Of a stretch of 64,000 nucleotides of DNA, positions 52,923 through 62,027 are shown piece by piece. The stretch comes from Prevotella melaninogenica ATCC 25845 (lineage in GTDB: Bacteria; Bacteroidota; Bacteroidia; Bacteroidales; Bacteroidaceae), in the NCBI RefSeq assembly GCF_000144405.1, contig NC_014371.1, forward strand, positions 248,001 to 312,000, in the 5' to 3' direction. Numbering within the stretch: position 1 is the stretch's first letter; every line of letters begins with the position of its first letter. The notes under the pieces are model-generated. The model was not told the DNA's origin, did no database searches, and saw only the letters and a program-made list of their open reading frames with translations. The translations under genes were made by a program, and so were the position numbers.

Positions 52923-55900
52923 ATGCAGAAAAGATTACTTTTCTTGATTACGTTGTTGCTTGCAATGACAACTACTGTCATGGCACAGGTTACAACTTCT
53001 GGAATCAGCGGTAAGGTTGTATCTCAGGGTGAAGATGTTATTGGTGCTACCATTACAGCGACCCACCAACCTTCAGGAACTGTTTACCGTGCTGTGACGA
53101 ACATCGATGGCCGTTACACTATTCAAGGTATGCGCGTCGGTGGTCCTTACAAGGTGACCATAGCTTACATTGGTCAGAAGACAAAGACTTTTGATAATGT
53201 AACACTTCGTCTGGGTGAGACGGAAGATCTCTCTTGTTCTCTTCAAGACGACACCAAGGAACTTCAAGAAGTTGTTGTAAAGGGTAGTGCAGGTGTCAAT
53301 GCAACCAAGACAGGTGCTGCACAGAGTATCAACTCTAAGCAGATTGCTGATATGCCAAGTATCACACATGGTATTGCTGATGTAGCTCGACTTAATCCAC
53401 AGTTGACAACAACAAATAGTGGTGCAATGTCTTTTGCAGGTACCAGTAACCGTTATAACTCTTTCATGATTGACGGTGCTGCCAACAATGACGTGTTCGG
53501 TCTTTCTGGTGATGGAACGAATGGTGGTAGAGCCGGTGCGCAGCCAGTATCAATGGAGACTATTGAGCAGATTCAGGTGAACGTTGCTCCTTTCGACGTT
53601 CGTCAAGGTGGTTTTACTGGTGGTGCTATCAATGCTATTACAAAGAGTGGTACCAATAATTTCCACGGTAGTGTTTATGGCTTTGGTAACAATCAGAACT
53701 TGGTTGGATCAAAATATCCTCTCGCAGATGGTGGTTATGCTCCAAAGTTCAACAAACAGCAAGAGTATAATATCGGTGTAACCTTGGGTGGTCCGATTAT
53801 CAAAGATAAGTTATTCTTCTTTGCAAACTATGAAAAAACCAACAAAACCTATCCAAACCTTTATACTTTAGGCTCTGAGCAGTCAGCTGTTGATGCTGCA
53901 AAGGCAAATGATATCTTGGTTAAGATTGCTGATATCGCTAATCGTCAAGGTGTAAACTTCCCAACAGCACTTTCTAACAGTGATATTTATACAAAGAGTA
54001 ATAAGGTAGGTTTGAAGCTCGACTGGAATATCAATGAGACCAATAAAGCCTCTCTTCGTTGGAGTCTTGTTGATGCAGTTCAGTTGAATAATGCTGGTTC
54101 ACGAACAGCTGTTAATGGTAGTAGCTATGCTTTCCCATTTGAAAGTACTACCAATTCATTCATTGCAGAGTTGCAGAGTCGTATCTCTCCTTCTGTTGCT
54201 AATGAGGCTCGTGCAAGCTATGTACGTGTAAGAGACAATCGTGCTATCTCTGGTGAATATCCTAATGTTACTATCAATAACGTCGGTGGTGGTGCAGTAA
54301 ACTTAGGTATTGACCGTTCTTCTATGGCTAACCGCTTGGATCAGGACATCTATACATTGGAAGATAACTTGACTTGGTATAAGGGTAATCATACCTTTAC
54401 ATTCGGTACTCACAACGAATTGTATAAGTTTACAAATCTCTTCCTTCAGGATCTCTTTGGTAGTTATACCTTCAAGAACTATGATTCTTTCGTAAGCTAC
54501 TACAATGATTATGTTAATGGAACTATCGATCCAAAGAAGTCATACATTAACTTGTATCGTTATGGTCATGCAAATGTTGACGTAACAGGTAACCCACGTT
54601 GGGAATCTTCATTCGGTGCGGCTCAGTTGAGTTTCTATGCACAGGATAAGTGGGATGCAACCACAAACTTCCAGTTGACTTATGGTTTGCGTATGGATAT
54701 TCCAATTATCATGGATACCCCTACGGCAAATGAGCCATTTGCTCAGTATGCAGAGACAAAGGGTTGGAATGTTAAGACTAATCAGCGTTTGGCAAGTAGT
54801 CCTCTTTTTAGCCCACGTGTAGGTTTCCGTTGGGATATCAAGAAAGATCGCAGATTTATTCTCCGTGGTGGTGCTGGCGTGTTCACTGGTCGTATACCAT
54901 TTGTTTGGATTAGTAACAACTATGCAAATACTGGTATTCAGATTTCATCATTCAATGTTAACTCTCCAACAGGCTTGGATTTGTTGCTTGACCCTAATGG
55001 GCAGGAGGCAAATGCTAATAAGTTAAAGGCATTAGGAAGTCAGACTATCAATGTTTACGATCGTAACTTCAAGTATGCACAGAACCTTCGTTTCAACCTT
55101 GGTTTTGACTTTAATGTGTTAGGTATCAACTGGACAGCCGAGGCTATCTACTCAAAGACATTGAATGATATCCTTTATGAGAATCTTGCTTACGAGCAGA
55201 CTGGTAAGACCTTTGGTGAAGTCTATGGTAGTGCAGGTGCTCCAGTAGAAGACAATCGTCCACTTTTCTCTAAGGTAACTGCAGGAAGTCCTTATACAAA
55301 TGTTTATAAACTCAGCAATACTTCAAAGGGTTATACAATGAACTTGAGCTTGAAGGCTGAGAAGCATTTCGACTTCGGACTTGACTTGATGGCAAGTTAT
55401 ACTTGGACAAAGGCTATGAGTGTAAATAATGGTAGCTCATCTGTTGCAGAGAGTAACTGGAGATATAATTATACTTATCGTAACCCTAACGACCCAGAGT
55501 TGGGCTATTCTGCTTACAATATTCCTCACCGTATTCAGGCTTCTGCTTACTATCACATAAACTATGGTGCACAGAAGCAGTGGCAGACTACTGTAGGTCT
55601 TATCTATCAGGCTAAGAGTGGCTCTCCATATAGTATCTATTATTATGGTGATGTTAACGAAGATGGCGCAAATGGTAACGACCTCTTCTTTATCCCAACA
55701 GATGCTCAGATTGATAAGATGCAGTTTGAAGAGACTAACTTCTCTGCTAATGCACTTACGAAAACAGTCTTTGGTGATAACTTTACTGCACCTAAGTTGA
55801 CTGCTGATATGCAGCGTGCAATGATGAAGCATTGGATTGGCAATGACTCTTACATGAAGAATCATCGTGGTGAATTCTACAAGCGTTATGCTGATAACCT

Positions 55901-56183
55901 CGCTTTCGAACATCACTTCGATGTTCACTTCGCACAGAAGTATAGCTTCAAGGTGGGTGGTCAGATTAATTCTCTTGAGTTGAGCTTCGATATCATCAAT
56001 GCTGGTAACATGCTGAATAAGAACTGGGGTCATACCTATGGTGATGGTTTCGGTGTTTACTATAGCCCAGTTAACTATCAGAGAAATGGTCGTTACCAGT
56101 TCACTGGTGGTTATGCAACACGTAACTATAGCGATTACTATAGCCGTTGGCGTGGTCAGCTCGGCTTGCGTTACACATTCTAA
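52923..56183 (+). CDS. Oar-like TonB-dependent receptor
   Basis: Outer-membrane TonB-dependent receptor of the Oar type. The signal peptide ends VMAQ (residue 22). A carboxypeptidase-regulatory-like domain (about 26-110, GKVVSQGEDVIGATITA) is followed by the plug (ELQEVVVKGSAG...), then a long 22-strand barrel ending WRGQLGLRYTF with the C-terminal Phe. It has 1086 residues, normal for Oar. No SusD-like gene follows, and the next gene is a cupin. The substrate is unknown. Followed by a strong terminator at 56204-56239. Confidence 0.9.
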   Translation: MQKRLLFLITLLLAMTTTVMAQVTTSGISGKVVSQGEDVIGATITATHQPSGTVYRAVTNIDGRYTIQGMRVGGPYKVTIAYIGQKTKTFDNVTLRLGETEDLSCSLQDDTKELQEVVVKGSAGVNATKTGAAQSINSKQIADMPSITHGIADVARLNPQLTTTNSGAMSFAGTSNRYNSFMIDGAANNDVFGLSGDGTNGGRAGAQPVSMETIEQIQVNVAPFDVRQGGFTGGAINAITKSGTNNFHGSVYGFGNNQNLVGSKYPLADGGYAPKFNKQQEYNIGVTLGGPIIKDKLFFFANYEKTNKTYPNLYTLGSEQSAVDAAKANDILVKIADIANRQGVNFPTALSNSDIYTKSNKVGLKLDWNINETNKASLRWSLVDAVQLNNAGSRTAVNGSSYAFPFESTTNSFIAELQSRISPSVANEARASYVRVRDNRAISGEYPNVTINNVGGGAVNLGIDRSSMANRLDQDIYTLEDNLTWYKGNHTFTFGTHNELYKFTNLFLQDLFGSYTFKNYDSFVSYYNDYVNGTIDPKKSYINLYRYGHANVDVTGNPRWESSFGAAQLSFYAQDKWDATTNFQLTYGLRMDIPIIMDTPTANEPFAQYAETKGWNVKTNQRLASSPLFSPRVGFRWDIKKDRRFILRGGAGVFTGRIPFVWISNNYANTGIQISSFNVNSPTGLDLLLDPNGQEANANKLKALGSQTINVYDRNFKYAQNLRFNLGFDFNVLGINWTAEAIYSKTLNDILYENLAYEQTGKTFGEVYGSAGAPVEDNRPLFSKVTAGSPYTNVYKLSNTSKGYTMNLSLKAEKHFDFGLDLMASYTWTKAMSVNNGSSSVAESNWRYNYTYRNPNDPELGYSAYNIPHRIQASAYYHINYGAQKQWQTTVGLIYQAKSGSPYSIYYYGDVNEDGANGNDLFFIPTDAQIDKMQFEETNFSANALTKTVFGDNFTAPKLTADMQRAMMKHWIGNDSYMKNHRGEFYKRYADNLAFEHHFDVHFAQKYSFKVGGQINSLELSFDIINAGNMLNKNWGHTYGDGFGVYYSPVNYQRNGRYQFTGGYATRNYSDYYSRWRGQLGLRYTF

Positions 56184-56203
56184 GATGTAAGATAAAACAA
56201 TAT

Positions 56204-56239
56204 AAAAAGCAGAGACTCTTGTTGGGGTCTCTGCTTTTT
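56204..56239 (+). terminator. Terminator after the TonB-dependent receptor gene
   Basis: AAAAAGCAGAGAC (56204-56216) and GTCTCTGCTTTTT (56227-56239) form a perfect 13-bp stem with a 10-nt loop and a T-run. The -33-like TTG of the next promoter (56222-56224) lies in its loop. Confidence 0.9.
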
Positions 56240-56251
56240 TTGTTACCTTTG
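56222..56251 (+). promoter_or_regulatory. Promoter of the cupin gene, overlapping the terminator
   Basis: TTG (56222-56224) and TACCTTTG (56244-56251) with 19 bp between. The promoter is inside the terminator's loop and right arm. Confidence 0.55.
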
Positions 56252-56341
56252 TGCTTGATAGACTGCATTCGGTAATCTGTGAGTAATCGTTCATAGCATC
56301 CATTTGCACTATCTTTATATAAGAATTAAAAACCATACATT

Positions 56342-56674
56342 ATGATTATTGATTTTGACAAGATTACCGAAGAGCATATTGAAGGCTTTAAAGGGGGTGA
56401 AGGAAAATTAGATGTGCGTGCTTTTGTAGATGATCAGGCACGTATCATGTACTCAACCTTGCGTCCTGGTGCAAATAGTGGAAAGCATCAGCATATTGGC
56501 TCTTTTGAGGTGATGTATGTTATTAGTGGTGAACTGACTGTTCATTATGACGATACAACGGAAGTTGCAAGGGTAGGACAGTTACATTATTGTCCAGAAG
56601 GGCACTTCCATTGGTTTGAAAACTGTACAGACCATGATGTAGTGTACCTTGCTATCGTACCAACTTTGAGATAA
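56342..56674 (+). CDS. Cupin-domain protein
   Basis: Small single-domain cupin (110 residues). The two metal-binding motifs are GANSGKHQHIGSFEVMYVISGE and CPEGHFHWFENC, with His residues at HQH and HFH. It is cytoplasmic, with no signal. The next gene, after 287 bp, is the first of the sialic-acid set, so it could be a sugar-binding or isomerase-like cupin of that pathway, but the link is weak. Confidence 0.82.
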   Translation: MIIDFDKITEEHIEGFKGGEGKLDVRAFVDDQARIMYSTLRPGANSGKHQHIGSFEVMYVISGELTVHYDDTTEVARVGQLHYCPEGHFHWFENCTDHDVVYLAIVPTLR

Positions 56675-56681
56675 GAGCGAA

Positions 56682-56765
56682 TTCTTTTCATGAAAAAAAA
56701 TATTTATTGTCGTGATGAAAAATATTTCTTTTCATGATAATAATTCTTTCTTTTCATGAAAAGAA
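56682..56765. repeat. Three TTCTTTTCATGA repeats, the last a perfect 18-bp palindrome
   Basis: TTCTTTTCATGA occurs at 56682-56693, 56726-56737 and 56748-56759. The third continues into TTCTTTTCATGAAAAGAA, a perfect palindrome at 56748-56765. It lies between the cupin gene and the sialic-acid genes. It could be an operator set or a terminator-like structure. Confidence 0.6.
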
Positions 56766-56961
56766 TTTGTTTTTATGCTATCATATTGCCTCATCTATCT
56801 CGGTCGTTTTCAATTAAATAGTAAAGGGAATGTAGGTCGTTTATGGTTAGTAAGCAAATTGATTATGGCATGGAATTTTACATTATACGTACGTAAATAC
56901 TGTTGTAAAGTTGTATTATTGTAAGAAGGGGGTAACCCAAGCGATATTTTAACCTAAAACG

Positions 56962-58059
56962 ATGAGAATTAAAAACCTAATAATGACAACGATAACTTTA
57001 TTGACGGGATTGGGTGCAAACGCCTCTGATGCCGATAGCTTAATGGTGATGCGTGGCTTTCCTACGGATGAAGTAGGAATCGAACATGGCGTTTCTGCTT
57101 GTTATGCAGGTAGAATTGATGACCAACTTGTTATGGCTGGTGGTTGTAACTTTCCAGTAAATACGTTGGCTCCTGATAGTAAGAAGGTTTATTACAGTGG
57201 GATTTATGCTACCAAAACTGACGATGGAAATCAATTGAATTGGAAGTTGGTTGGTCACTTGCCTGAGCCTTTGGCTTATGGTGTTACTGTGACTTGCGAC
57301 AATAGTATGATTGTTGTAGGCGGAATGAATAACGACGGAAGCTATGGAAAAGTTTATCGTGTAACTCTTGTTGATGGTAAAGCTGAAGTTTCTCCTCTCC
57401 CTTCTATGCCTTGCTCAGTGGATAATATGACTGGTGCTTTAGTCGGTAAACATCTCTATATAGTAGGAGGAATAATGGATGGTAAGGCTTCTAATCGTGT
57501 TTTACGCCTTGACTTAGATAATATCTCAGCAGGTTGGAAGGACATAAAGTCTTTCCCTGGTATGGTACGTGTGCAGCCAGTGGCAGGGAGTATGGGTGAT
57601 AATCGTTTCTGTCTTTTCGGTGGTTTCGCTCCTGCAGCAAATGGTGAGGAAGCAAAGTTGTCGTTGGATGGTTGTGTATATGACGAGACGACTGATGAGT
57701 GGGAGTTGGTTGAAGGTCCGAAAGACGACCAAGGTGAGCCTCTATTCGTTGGAGGTGGTACAGGTATAAACCTAACTAAAGACCAGCTTTTAGTAATGGG
57801 AGGCGTAAACAAAGATGTTTTCCTCTCTGCTGTCAATCATCCTCAACCAGATTATTTGAGTCATCCTATTGAGTGGTATCGCTTTAATCCATACACTTTA
57901 TACTATAACAGAGATGGCTGGAAAGTTCTTTATAAGAGTTCAGAAACGGCACGTGCTGGTGCAGCCTTGGCACAGACAGATCATGGTTTGTACGTGATTG
58001 GTGGCGAGTTGAAGCCAAGAGTGCGTAGTAATAAGATAGTAAAGTACCCGAAACGCTAA
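56962..58059 (+). CDS. Cyclically permuted mutarotase / sialic acid epimerase (NanM-like)
   Basis: Periplasmic six-bladed kelch propeller that interconverts alpha- and beta-sialic acid anomers. The signal peptide ends GANA (about 21 residues). Kelch repeats with VVGGMNNDGS, YIVGGIMDGKASNRVLRLD and VIGGEL are evident; the N-terminal half has the permuted order typical of the cyclically permuted mutarotase family. The length (365) fits. It is followed by the MFS and lyase genes on the same strand, which supports a sialic-acid role over a generic mutarotase. Confidence 0.85.
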   Translation: MRIKNLIMTTITLLTGLGANASDADSLMVMRGFPTDEVGIEHGVSACYAGRIDDQLVMAGGCNFPVNTLAPDSKKVYYSGIYATKTDDGNQLNWKLVGHLPEPLAYGVTVTCDNSMIVVGGMNNDGSYGKVYRVTLVDGKAEVSPLPSMPCSVDNMTGALVGKHLYIVGGIMDGKASNRVLRLDLDNISAGWKDIKSFPGMVRVQPVAGSMGDNRFCLFGGFAPAANGEEAKLSLDGCVYDETTDEWELVEGPKDDQGEPLFVGGGTGINLTKDQLLVMGGVNKDVFLSAVNHPQPDYLSHPIEWYRFNPYTLYYNRDGWKVLYKSSETARAGAALAQTDHGLYVIGGELKPRVRSNKIVKYPKR

Positions 58060-58179
58060 TATCTATTGGTGAAATTTTGCTCCTAATTTAAGTAATTTAT
58101 TAATCGCCCATTATTCTCTATGACACTCATTGCTTACTTATGTAAGATGATTGATATACGGGGAGGGCTGTAATCTTTT

Positions 58180-59406
58180 ATGAAAAAATACTATCCTTGG
58201 GTACTTGTTGCCCTCCTTTGGTTTGTAGCCTTACTGAATTATATGGATCGACAGATGTTGTCGACGATGCAGGAAGCTATGAAAGTCGATATTGCAGAAC
58301 TAAATCACGCAGAGGCTTTTGGTGCATTGATGGCTGTTTTCTTGTGGATTTACGGTATTGTAAGTCCATTCGCAGGTATTATTGCCGACCGAGTTAATCG
58401 TAAGTGGCTTGTTGTTGGTAGTATCTTTGTATGGTCTGCTGTGACTTATCTTATGGGTTATGCTGAGAGTTTCGACCAACTTTATTGGCTCCGTGCCTTT
58501 ATGGGCATTAGCGAAGCACTTTATATTCCTGCAGCTTTGTCGCTCATTGCTGATTGGCATGAGGGAAAATCACGCTCATTAGCGATAGGTATTCACATGA
58601 CAGGACTTTATGTTGGTCAGGCTGTTGGAGGTTTTGGTGCAACGTTGGCAGCGATGTTCTCATGGCATGCAGCCTTTCATTGGTTTGGTATTATCGGTAT
58701 TGTTTATTCACTTGTATTACTTTTATTCTTGAAAGAGAATCCTAAGCATGGACAGAAAGCGGTTTTACAAGGTGAGACTAAGTTAAGTAAGAACCCTTTC
58801 CGTGGCTTGTCTATTGTCTTCTCGACGTGGGCTTTCTGGGTAATACTCTTCTATTTTGCCGTGCCAAGTCTCCCAGGTTGGGCAACAAAGAACTGGTTGC
58901 CAACGCTATTTGCTAATAGTTTGGATATTCCAATGTCAAGTGCAGGACCAATGTCAACGATAACTATCGCTGTATCATCGTTTATCGGTGTTATCATGGG
59001 AGGTGTTGTTTCTGACCGTTGGGTACAGCGTAACTTGCGCGGACGTGTCTATACCAGCGCCATTGGACTTGGTCTTACTGTTCCAGCCCTTATGTTATTG
59101 GGTTTTGGTCATAGTCTTGTAGCTGTCGTCGGAGCAGGTTTATGCTTTGGTATTGGCTATGGTATGTTTGATGCTAACAATATGCCAATCCTCTGTCAGT
59201 TCATTTCTTCAAAGTATCGCAGTACTGCTTATGGTATTATGAACATGACTGGAGTCTTCGCTGGTGCTGCTGTTACACAGGTATTAGGCAAGTGGACTGA
59301 TGGTGGAAACCTTGGTAATGGCTTTGCTATCTTGGGAGGTATTGTTGTCTTAGCTTTGGTTTTACAGCTCTCTTGCTTGAAACCGACAACCGACAATATG
59401 GAGTAA
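58180..59406 (+). CDS. MFS sialic acid transporter (NanT-type)
   Basis: Inner-membrane major facilitator with about 12 helices (408 residues). NYMDRQMLSTM in the first helix and GIIADRVNRKWLVVGSIFVWS after helix 2 are the family A motif; GISEALYIPAALSLIADW is the typical anion-porter block. It lies between the NanM-like and NanA genes, so sialic acid is the likely substrate. The 120-bp upstream and 92-bp downstream gaps suggest one transcript. Confidence 0.82.
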   Translation: MKKYYPWVLVALLWFVALLNYMDRQMLSTMQEAMKVDIAELNHAEAFGALMAVFLWIYGIVSPFAGIIADRVNRKWLVVGSIFVWSAVTYLMGYAESFDQLYWLRAFMGISEALYIPAALSLIADWHEGKSRSLAIGIHMTGLYVGQAVGGFGATLAAMFSWHAAFHWFGIIGIVYSLVLLLFLKENPKHGQKAVLQGETKLSKNPFRGLSIVFSTWAFWVILFYFAVPSLPGWATKNWLPTLFANSLDIPMSSAGPMSTITIAVSSFIGVIMGGVVSDRWVQRNLRGRVYTSAIGLGLTVPALMLLGFGHSLVAVVGAGLCFGIGYGMFDANNMPILCQFISSKYRSTAYGIMNMTGVFAGAAVTQVLGKWTDGGNLGNGFAILGGIVVLALVLQLSCLKPTTDNME

Positions 59407-59498
59407 CGAATCGCTTATAATTGCTTATTATTATCATATATAATCGCCTTTCCCACGCATACAACCCCCTTTTAGAGGATTAAAGGTGGAGGGCAACA

Positions 59499-60422
59499 AT
59501 GTTTATGGAAAAGATTATTGGATTAATTGACGCACCGTTCACGCCATTCTATGCTAATGGCGATGTCAATCTTGAACCTATTGAGGCTTATGCAGCCATG
59601 TTGCAGAAGAACGGTTTGAAGGGAGTGTTTATCAATGGTTCATCTGGTGAGGGCTATATGCTCACAACTGAGGAGCGTATGCAGTTGGCAGAACGCTGGA
59701 TGCAGGCTGCACCAGAGGGCTTCAAGGTTATCGTACACGTGGGTAGTTGTTGCTTGCGTGAGAGCGTACGTTTGGCAGAACATGCAGAGAAGATTGGTGC
59801 ATGGGGTATCGGTGCGATGGCTCCTCCATTCCCAAAGATTGGTCGTATCGAGGAGTTAGTGAAGTATTGTGAGACGATTGCAGCCGCAGCTCCCTCTCTT
59901 CCTTTCTACTACTACCACATCCCAGCATTCAATGGTGCATTCTTATCTATGCTCGAACTCTTGAAAGCAGTCGATGGTCGTATCCCTAACTTCGCAGGTA
60001 TCAAGTACACCTTCGAGAGTCTTTATGAGTACAACCAGTGCCGTCTTTACAAGGATGGTAAGTTTGATATGCTGCATGGACAGGACGAAACGATTCTCCC
60101 AAGTTTGGCTCAAGGCGGTGCGAAGGGTGGTATTGGCGGCACAACCAACTATAATGGTCGTGAGCTGACAGGTATCATCGAGGCATGGAACAAGGGTGAT
60201 ATTGAAACAGCACGTGAGAAACAAAACTTCTCACAAGAGGTTATCAACGTCATTTGTCACTTCCGTGGCAATATCGTTGGTGGTAAGCGCATCATGAAAC
60301 TGATGGGTTTTGACCTTGGTCCTAACCGTGTTCCATTCCAGAATATGACAGATGAAGAAGAGGCACGCATGAAGAAAGAACTTGAAGAAATCGGTTTCTT
60401 CGAGCGTTGCAATAAGTTCTAA
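59499..60422 (+). CDS. nanA: N-acetylneuraminate lyase
   Basis: Class I aldolase that splits sialic acid into pyruvate and N-acetylmannosamine. The Schiff-base Lys is K169 in AGIKYT, the catalytic Tyr is in the YYYH block at 137-140, and the pyruvate-binding motif is GSSGEG at 47-52. The 307-residue length is standard. Start is at ATG 59499 or 59505. It is the last gene of the sialic-acid set; a strong terminator follows (60434-60506). The epimerase and kinase needed further on are not in this window. Confidence 0.95.
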   Translation: MFMEKIIGLIDAPFTPFYANGDVNLEPIEAYAAMLQKNGLKGVFINGSSGEGYMLTTEERMQLAERWMQAAPEGFKVIVHVGSCCLRESVRLAEHAEKIGAWGIGAMAPPFPKIGRIEELVKYCETIAAAAPSLPFYYYHIPAFNGAFLSMLELLKAVDGRIPNFAGIKYTFESLYEYNQCRLYKDGKFDMLHGQDETILPSLAQGGAKGGIGGTTNYNGRELTGIIEAWNKGDIETAREKQNFSQEVINVICHFRGNIVGGKRIMKLMGFDLGPNRVPFQNMTDEEEARMKKELEEIGFFERCNKF

Positions 60423-60433
60423 CAAACATAATT

Positions 60434-60506
60434 CAGCCCAATATTTCCTTTTATTCTTCCTTTCAATGTATGTTGATTTGTAGGAAGAGTGGGAAATATT
60501 GGGCTG
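60434..60506 (+). terminator. Strong bidirectional terminator between nanA and asparaginase
   Basis: CAGCCCAATATTTCC (60434-60448) and GGAAATATTGGGCTG (60492-60506) form a perfect 15-bp stem, the loop being 43 nt with an inner CTTCC/GGAAG stem. It is followed by a T-run on the + strand. The leftward asparaginase gene ends at 60542, so it serves both. Confidence 0.85.
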
Positions 60507-60541
60507 TTTTGTTTTTCTATCAAGTCGTTTGCAGTAGTCTA

Positions 60542-61582
60542 TCAATTATAGATAGTGATTTCACCTGCAATCGACTGGTTCATATATTTGCGAATTGTTT
60601 CGGTGTCGTTGTACTTAGCTTGCAGATACATCAACTTTGTTACAGCAGCCTCAACCGTACTATCATAACCGCTAATAACACCAGTGTCCTTGAGTTGATA
60701 GCCCGTGTCGTAACGATTCATTTCAACCTGTCCGCTAATACACTGACTGATATTAACCACAATAACGTCACGCTCTGAAACCTTACGAAGTATATTCATA
60801 AGCCAAGGTTGCTGTGGAGCGTTTCCACTTCCGTATGAACGCATGACAATACTTCTCAACTCTGGCGCATCAAACATGTGGTGAATCAAATGCTCCTCAA
60901 TACCGGGGAAGAGAGAGAAGATAATCACATTGTTATCCAACTCGAAGTGTGGTACCATTGGCTTCGTAAAGTCTGGCTTTAATATACTGTGTTCTTTAAA
61001 GTTGAAGTTGACACCAGCCTCGCAGAGATGAGGATAATTAAAAGTGTCAAACGCATTAAACTCGTCTGCATTCTGCTTCGTTGAGCGGTTGCCTCGTAGG
61101 AGATGACCGCTAAAGTAGATACAAACCTCTGGTACCATTGGCGTTCCATCTAAGTGATGAGCAGATGCTAATTCAAGACTTGTCATGAGGTTTTCCTTAC
61201 CGTCCGTACGTAACTGACCTATTGGAAGTTGTGAACCAGTAAGGATGATTGGCTTTGTGAGGTTTTCAAACATAAATGATAAGGCAGAGGCTGTGTAAGA
61301 CATCGTGTCTGTACCATGCAAAACAACAAAACCATCATACTCATCATATCGGTCTGAAATAACTTTCACCAACTGCTTCCATCGCACTGGCGACATATCA
61401 GAAGAGTCGATAGGAGGGTCGAACTGATAGGTGTCAACCTCCGTAGGGATTAGTTTGAACTCGGGAACGTTATCAACAAGATGGTTGAAGTCTAATGGCT
61501 CCAATGCACCTGTCCGTTGGTTGTGTCCCATACCAATGGTACCGCCTGTATAAATGAGTAATACTTTGTTGGTTCTGTTCAT
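60542..61582 (-). CDS. ansA: Type I L-asparaginase
   Basis: Cytoplasmic asparaginase that releases ammonia from asparagine. The first active-site block is YTGGTIGMG (catalytic Thr15) and the second is HGTDTMSYTA with the Thr-Asp pair. There is no signal peptide, which fits type I. The length is 346 residues. It is single, with convergent neighbour nanA and divergent neighbour, the nucleoside phosphorylase. Confidence 0.93.
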   Translation of the reverse strand: MNRTNKVLLIYTGGTIGMGHNQRTGALEPLDFNHLVDNVPEFKLIPTEVDTYQFDPPIDSSDMSPVRWKQLVKVISDRYDEYDGFVVLHGTDTMSYTASALSFMFENLTKPIILTGSQLPIGQLRTDGKENLMTSLELASAHHLDGTPMVPEVCIYFSGHLLRGNRSTKQNADEFNAFDTFNYPHLCEAGVNFNFKEHSILKPDFTKPMVPHFELDNNVIIFSLFPGIEEHLIHHMFDAPELRSIVMRSYGSGNAPQQPWLMNILRKVSERDVIVVNISQCISGQVEMNRYDTGYQLKDTGVISGYDSTVEAAVTKLMYLQAKYNDTETIRKYMNQSIAGEITIYN

Positions 61583-61787
61583 CGTGCATTAGTTTGTTAT
61601 TTTTGCAAAGATAAGAAAAACATTTAATTCCCATCGTAATTTTAAAAGATAATTTTCTATATAATGTTGTATGGTAAGCAAATATCTTATATGTTAGTTG
61701 TTAGTGGCTTGTTTCATAAGGTAATGCCCTTTATCTTATCGTTTTCTTTTGCTATATTGGGGCTCGTTAAGCCTTGTTTTGTAGGTA

Positions 61788-61853
61788 AGCACCAATGGTG
61801 TTAATGCTCAGCACTAATGGTGCTGACGCTTCGCACCATTGGTGCTGATGCTT
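61788..61853. repeat. Family B array 6: three 22-bp dyad units
   Basis: Units start at 61788, 61810 and 61832. This is the cleanest array: all three carry GCAC[CT]A-TTGGTG-type dyads, such as GCACCATTGGTGC at 61833-61845. Confidence 0.88.
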
Positions 61854-61948
61854 AATTGCGATGTTATATATCTCCTTTTTGGGGCGGAAACTATGTTATT
61901 AGCCTTTTTGTAAGGCTTCCTACCAATGTGTTTTTTTCCTTTACAACG

Positions 61949-61980
61949 TTTGGTTATCTCTTCTTTTATGCTTACCTTTG
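61949..61980 (+). promoter_or_regulatory. Promoter of the nucleoside phosphorylase operon
   Basis: TTTG (61949-61952) and TACCTTTG (61973-61980), exactly 20 bp apart. Confidence 0.8.
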
Positions 61981-62027
61981 TTTTTTTAACATGATCAATC
62001 ACAATATTACCAAATCAACTTTCGACT

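Larger units (their letters stand above)
61583..62027. other. 445-bp divergent intergenic region
   Basis: Holds family B array 6 (61788-61853) and the promoter of the nucleoside phosphorylase (61949-61980). No gene is supported. Confidence 0.6.

Noticed and set aside
55437..56336. 299-residue open frame on the - strand opposite the TonB-dependent receptor gene
   Set aside because: It lies antisense to a strongly supported gene, has a low-complexity Ile/Thr/Val composition from the reversed codon pattern, lacks any domain, and covers the terminator of the real gene.
14171..61853. Family B arrays as CRISPR
   Set aside because: Units are contiguous at 22 bp with no unique spacers, only three per site, and no cas gene is seen.
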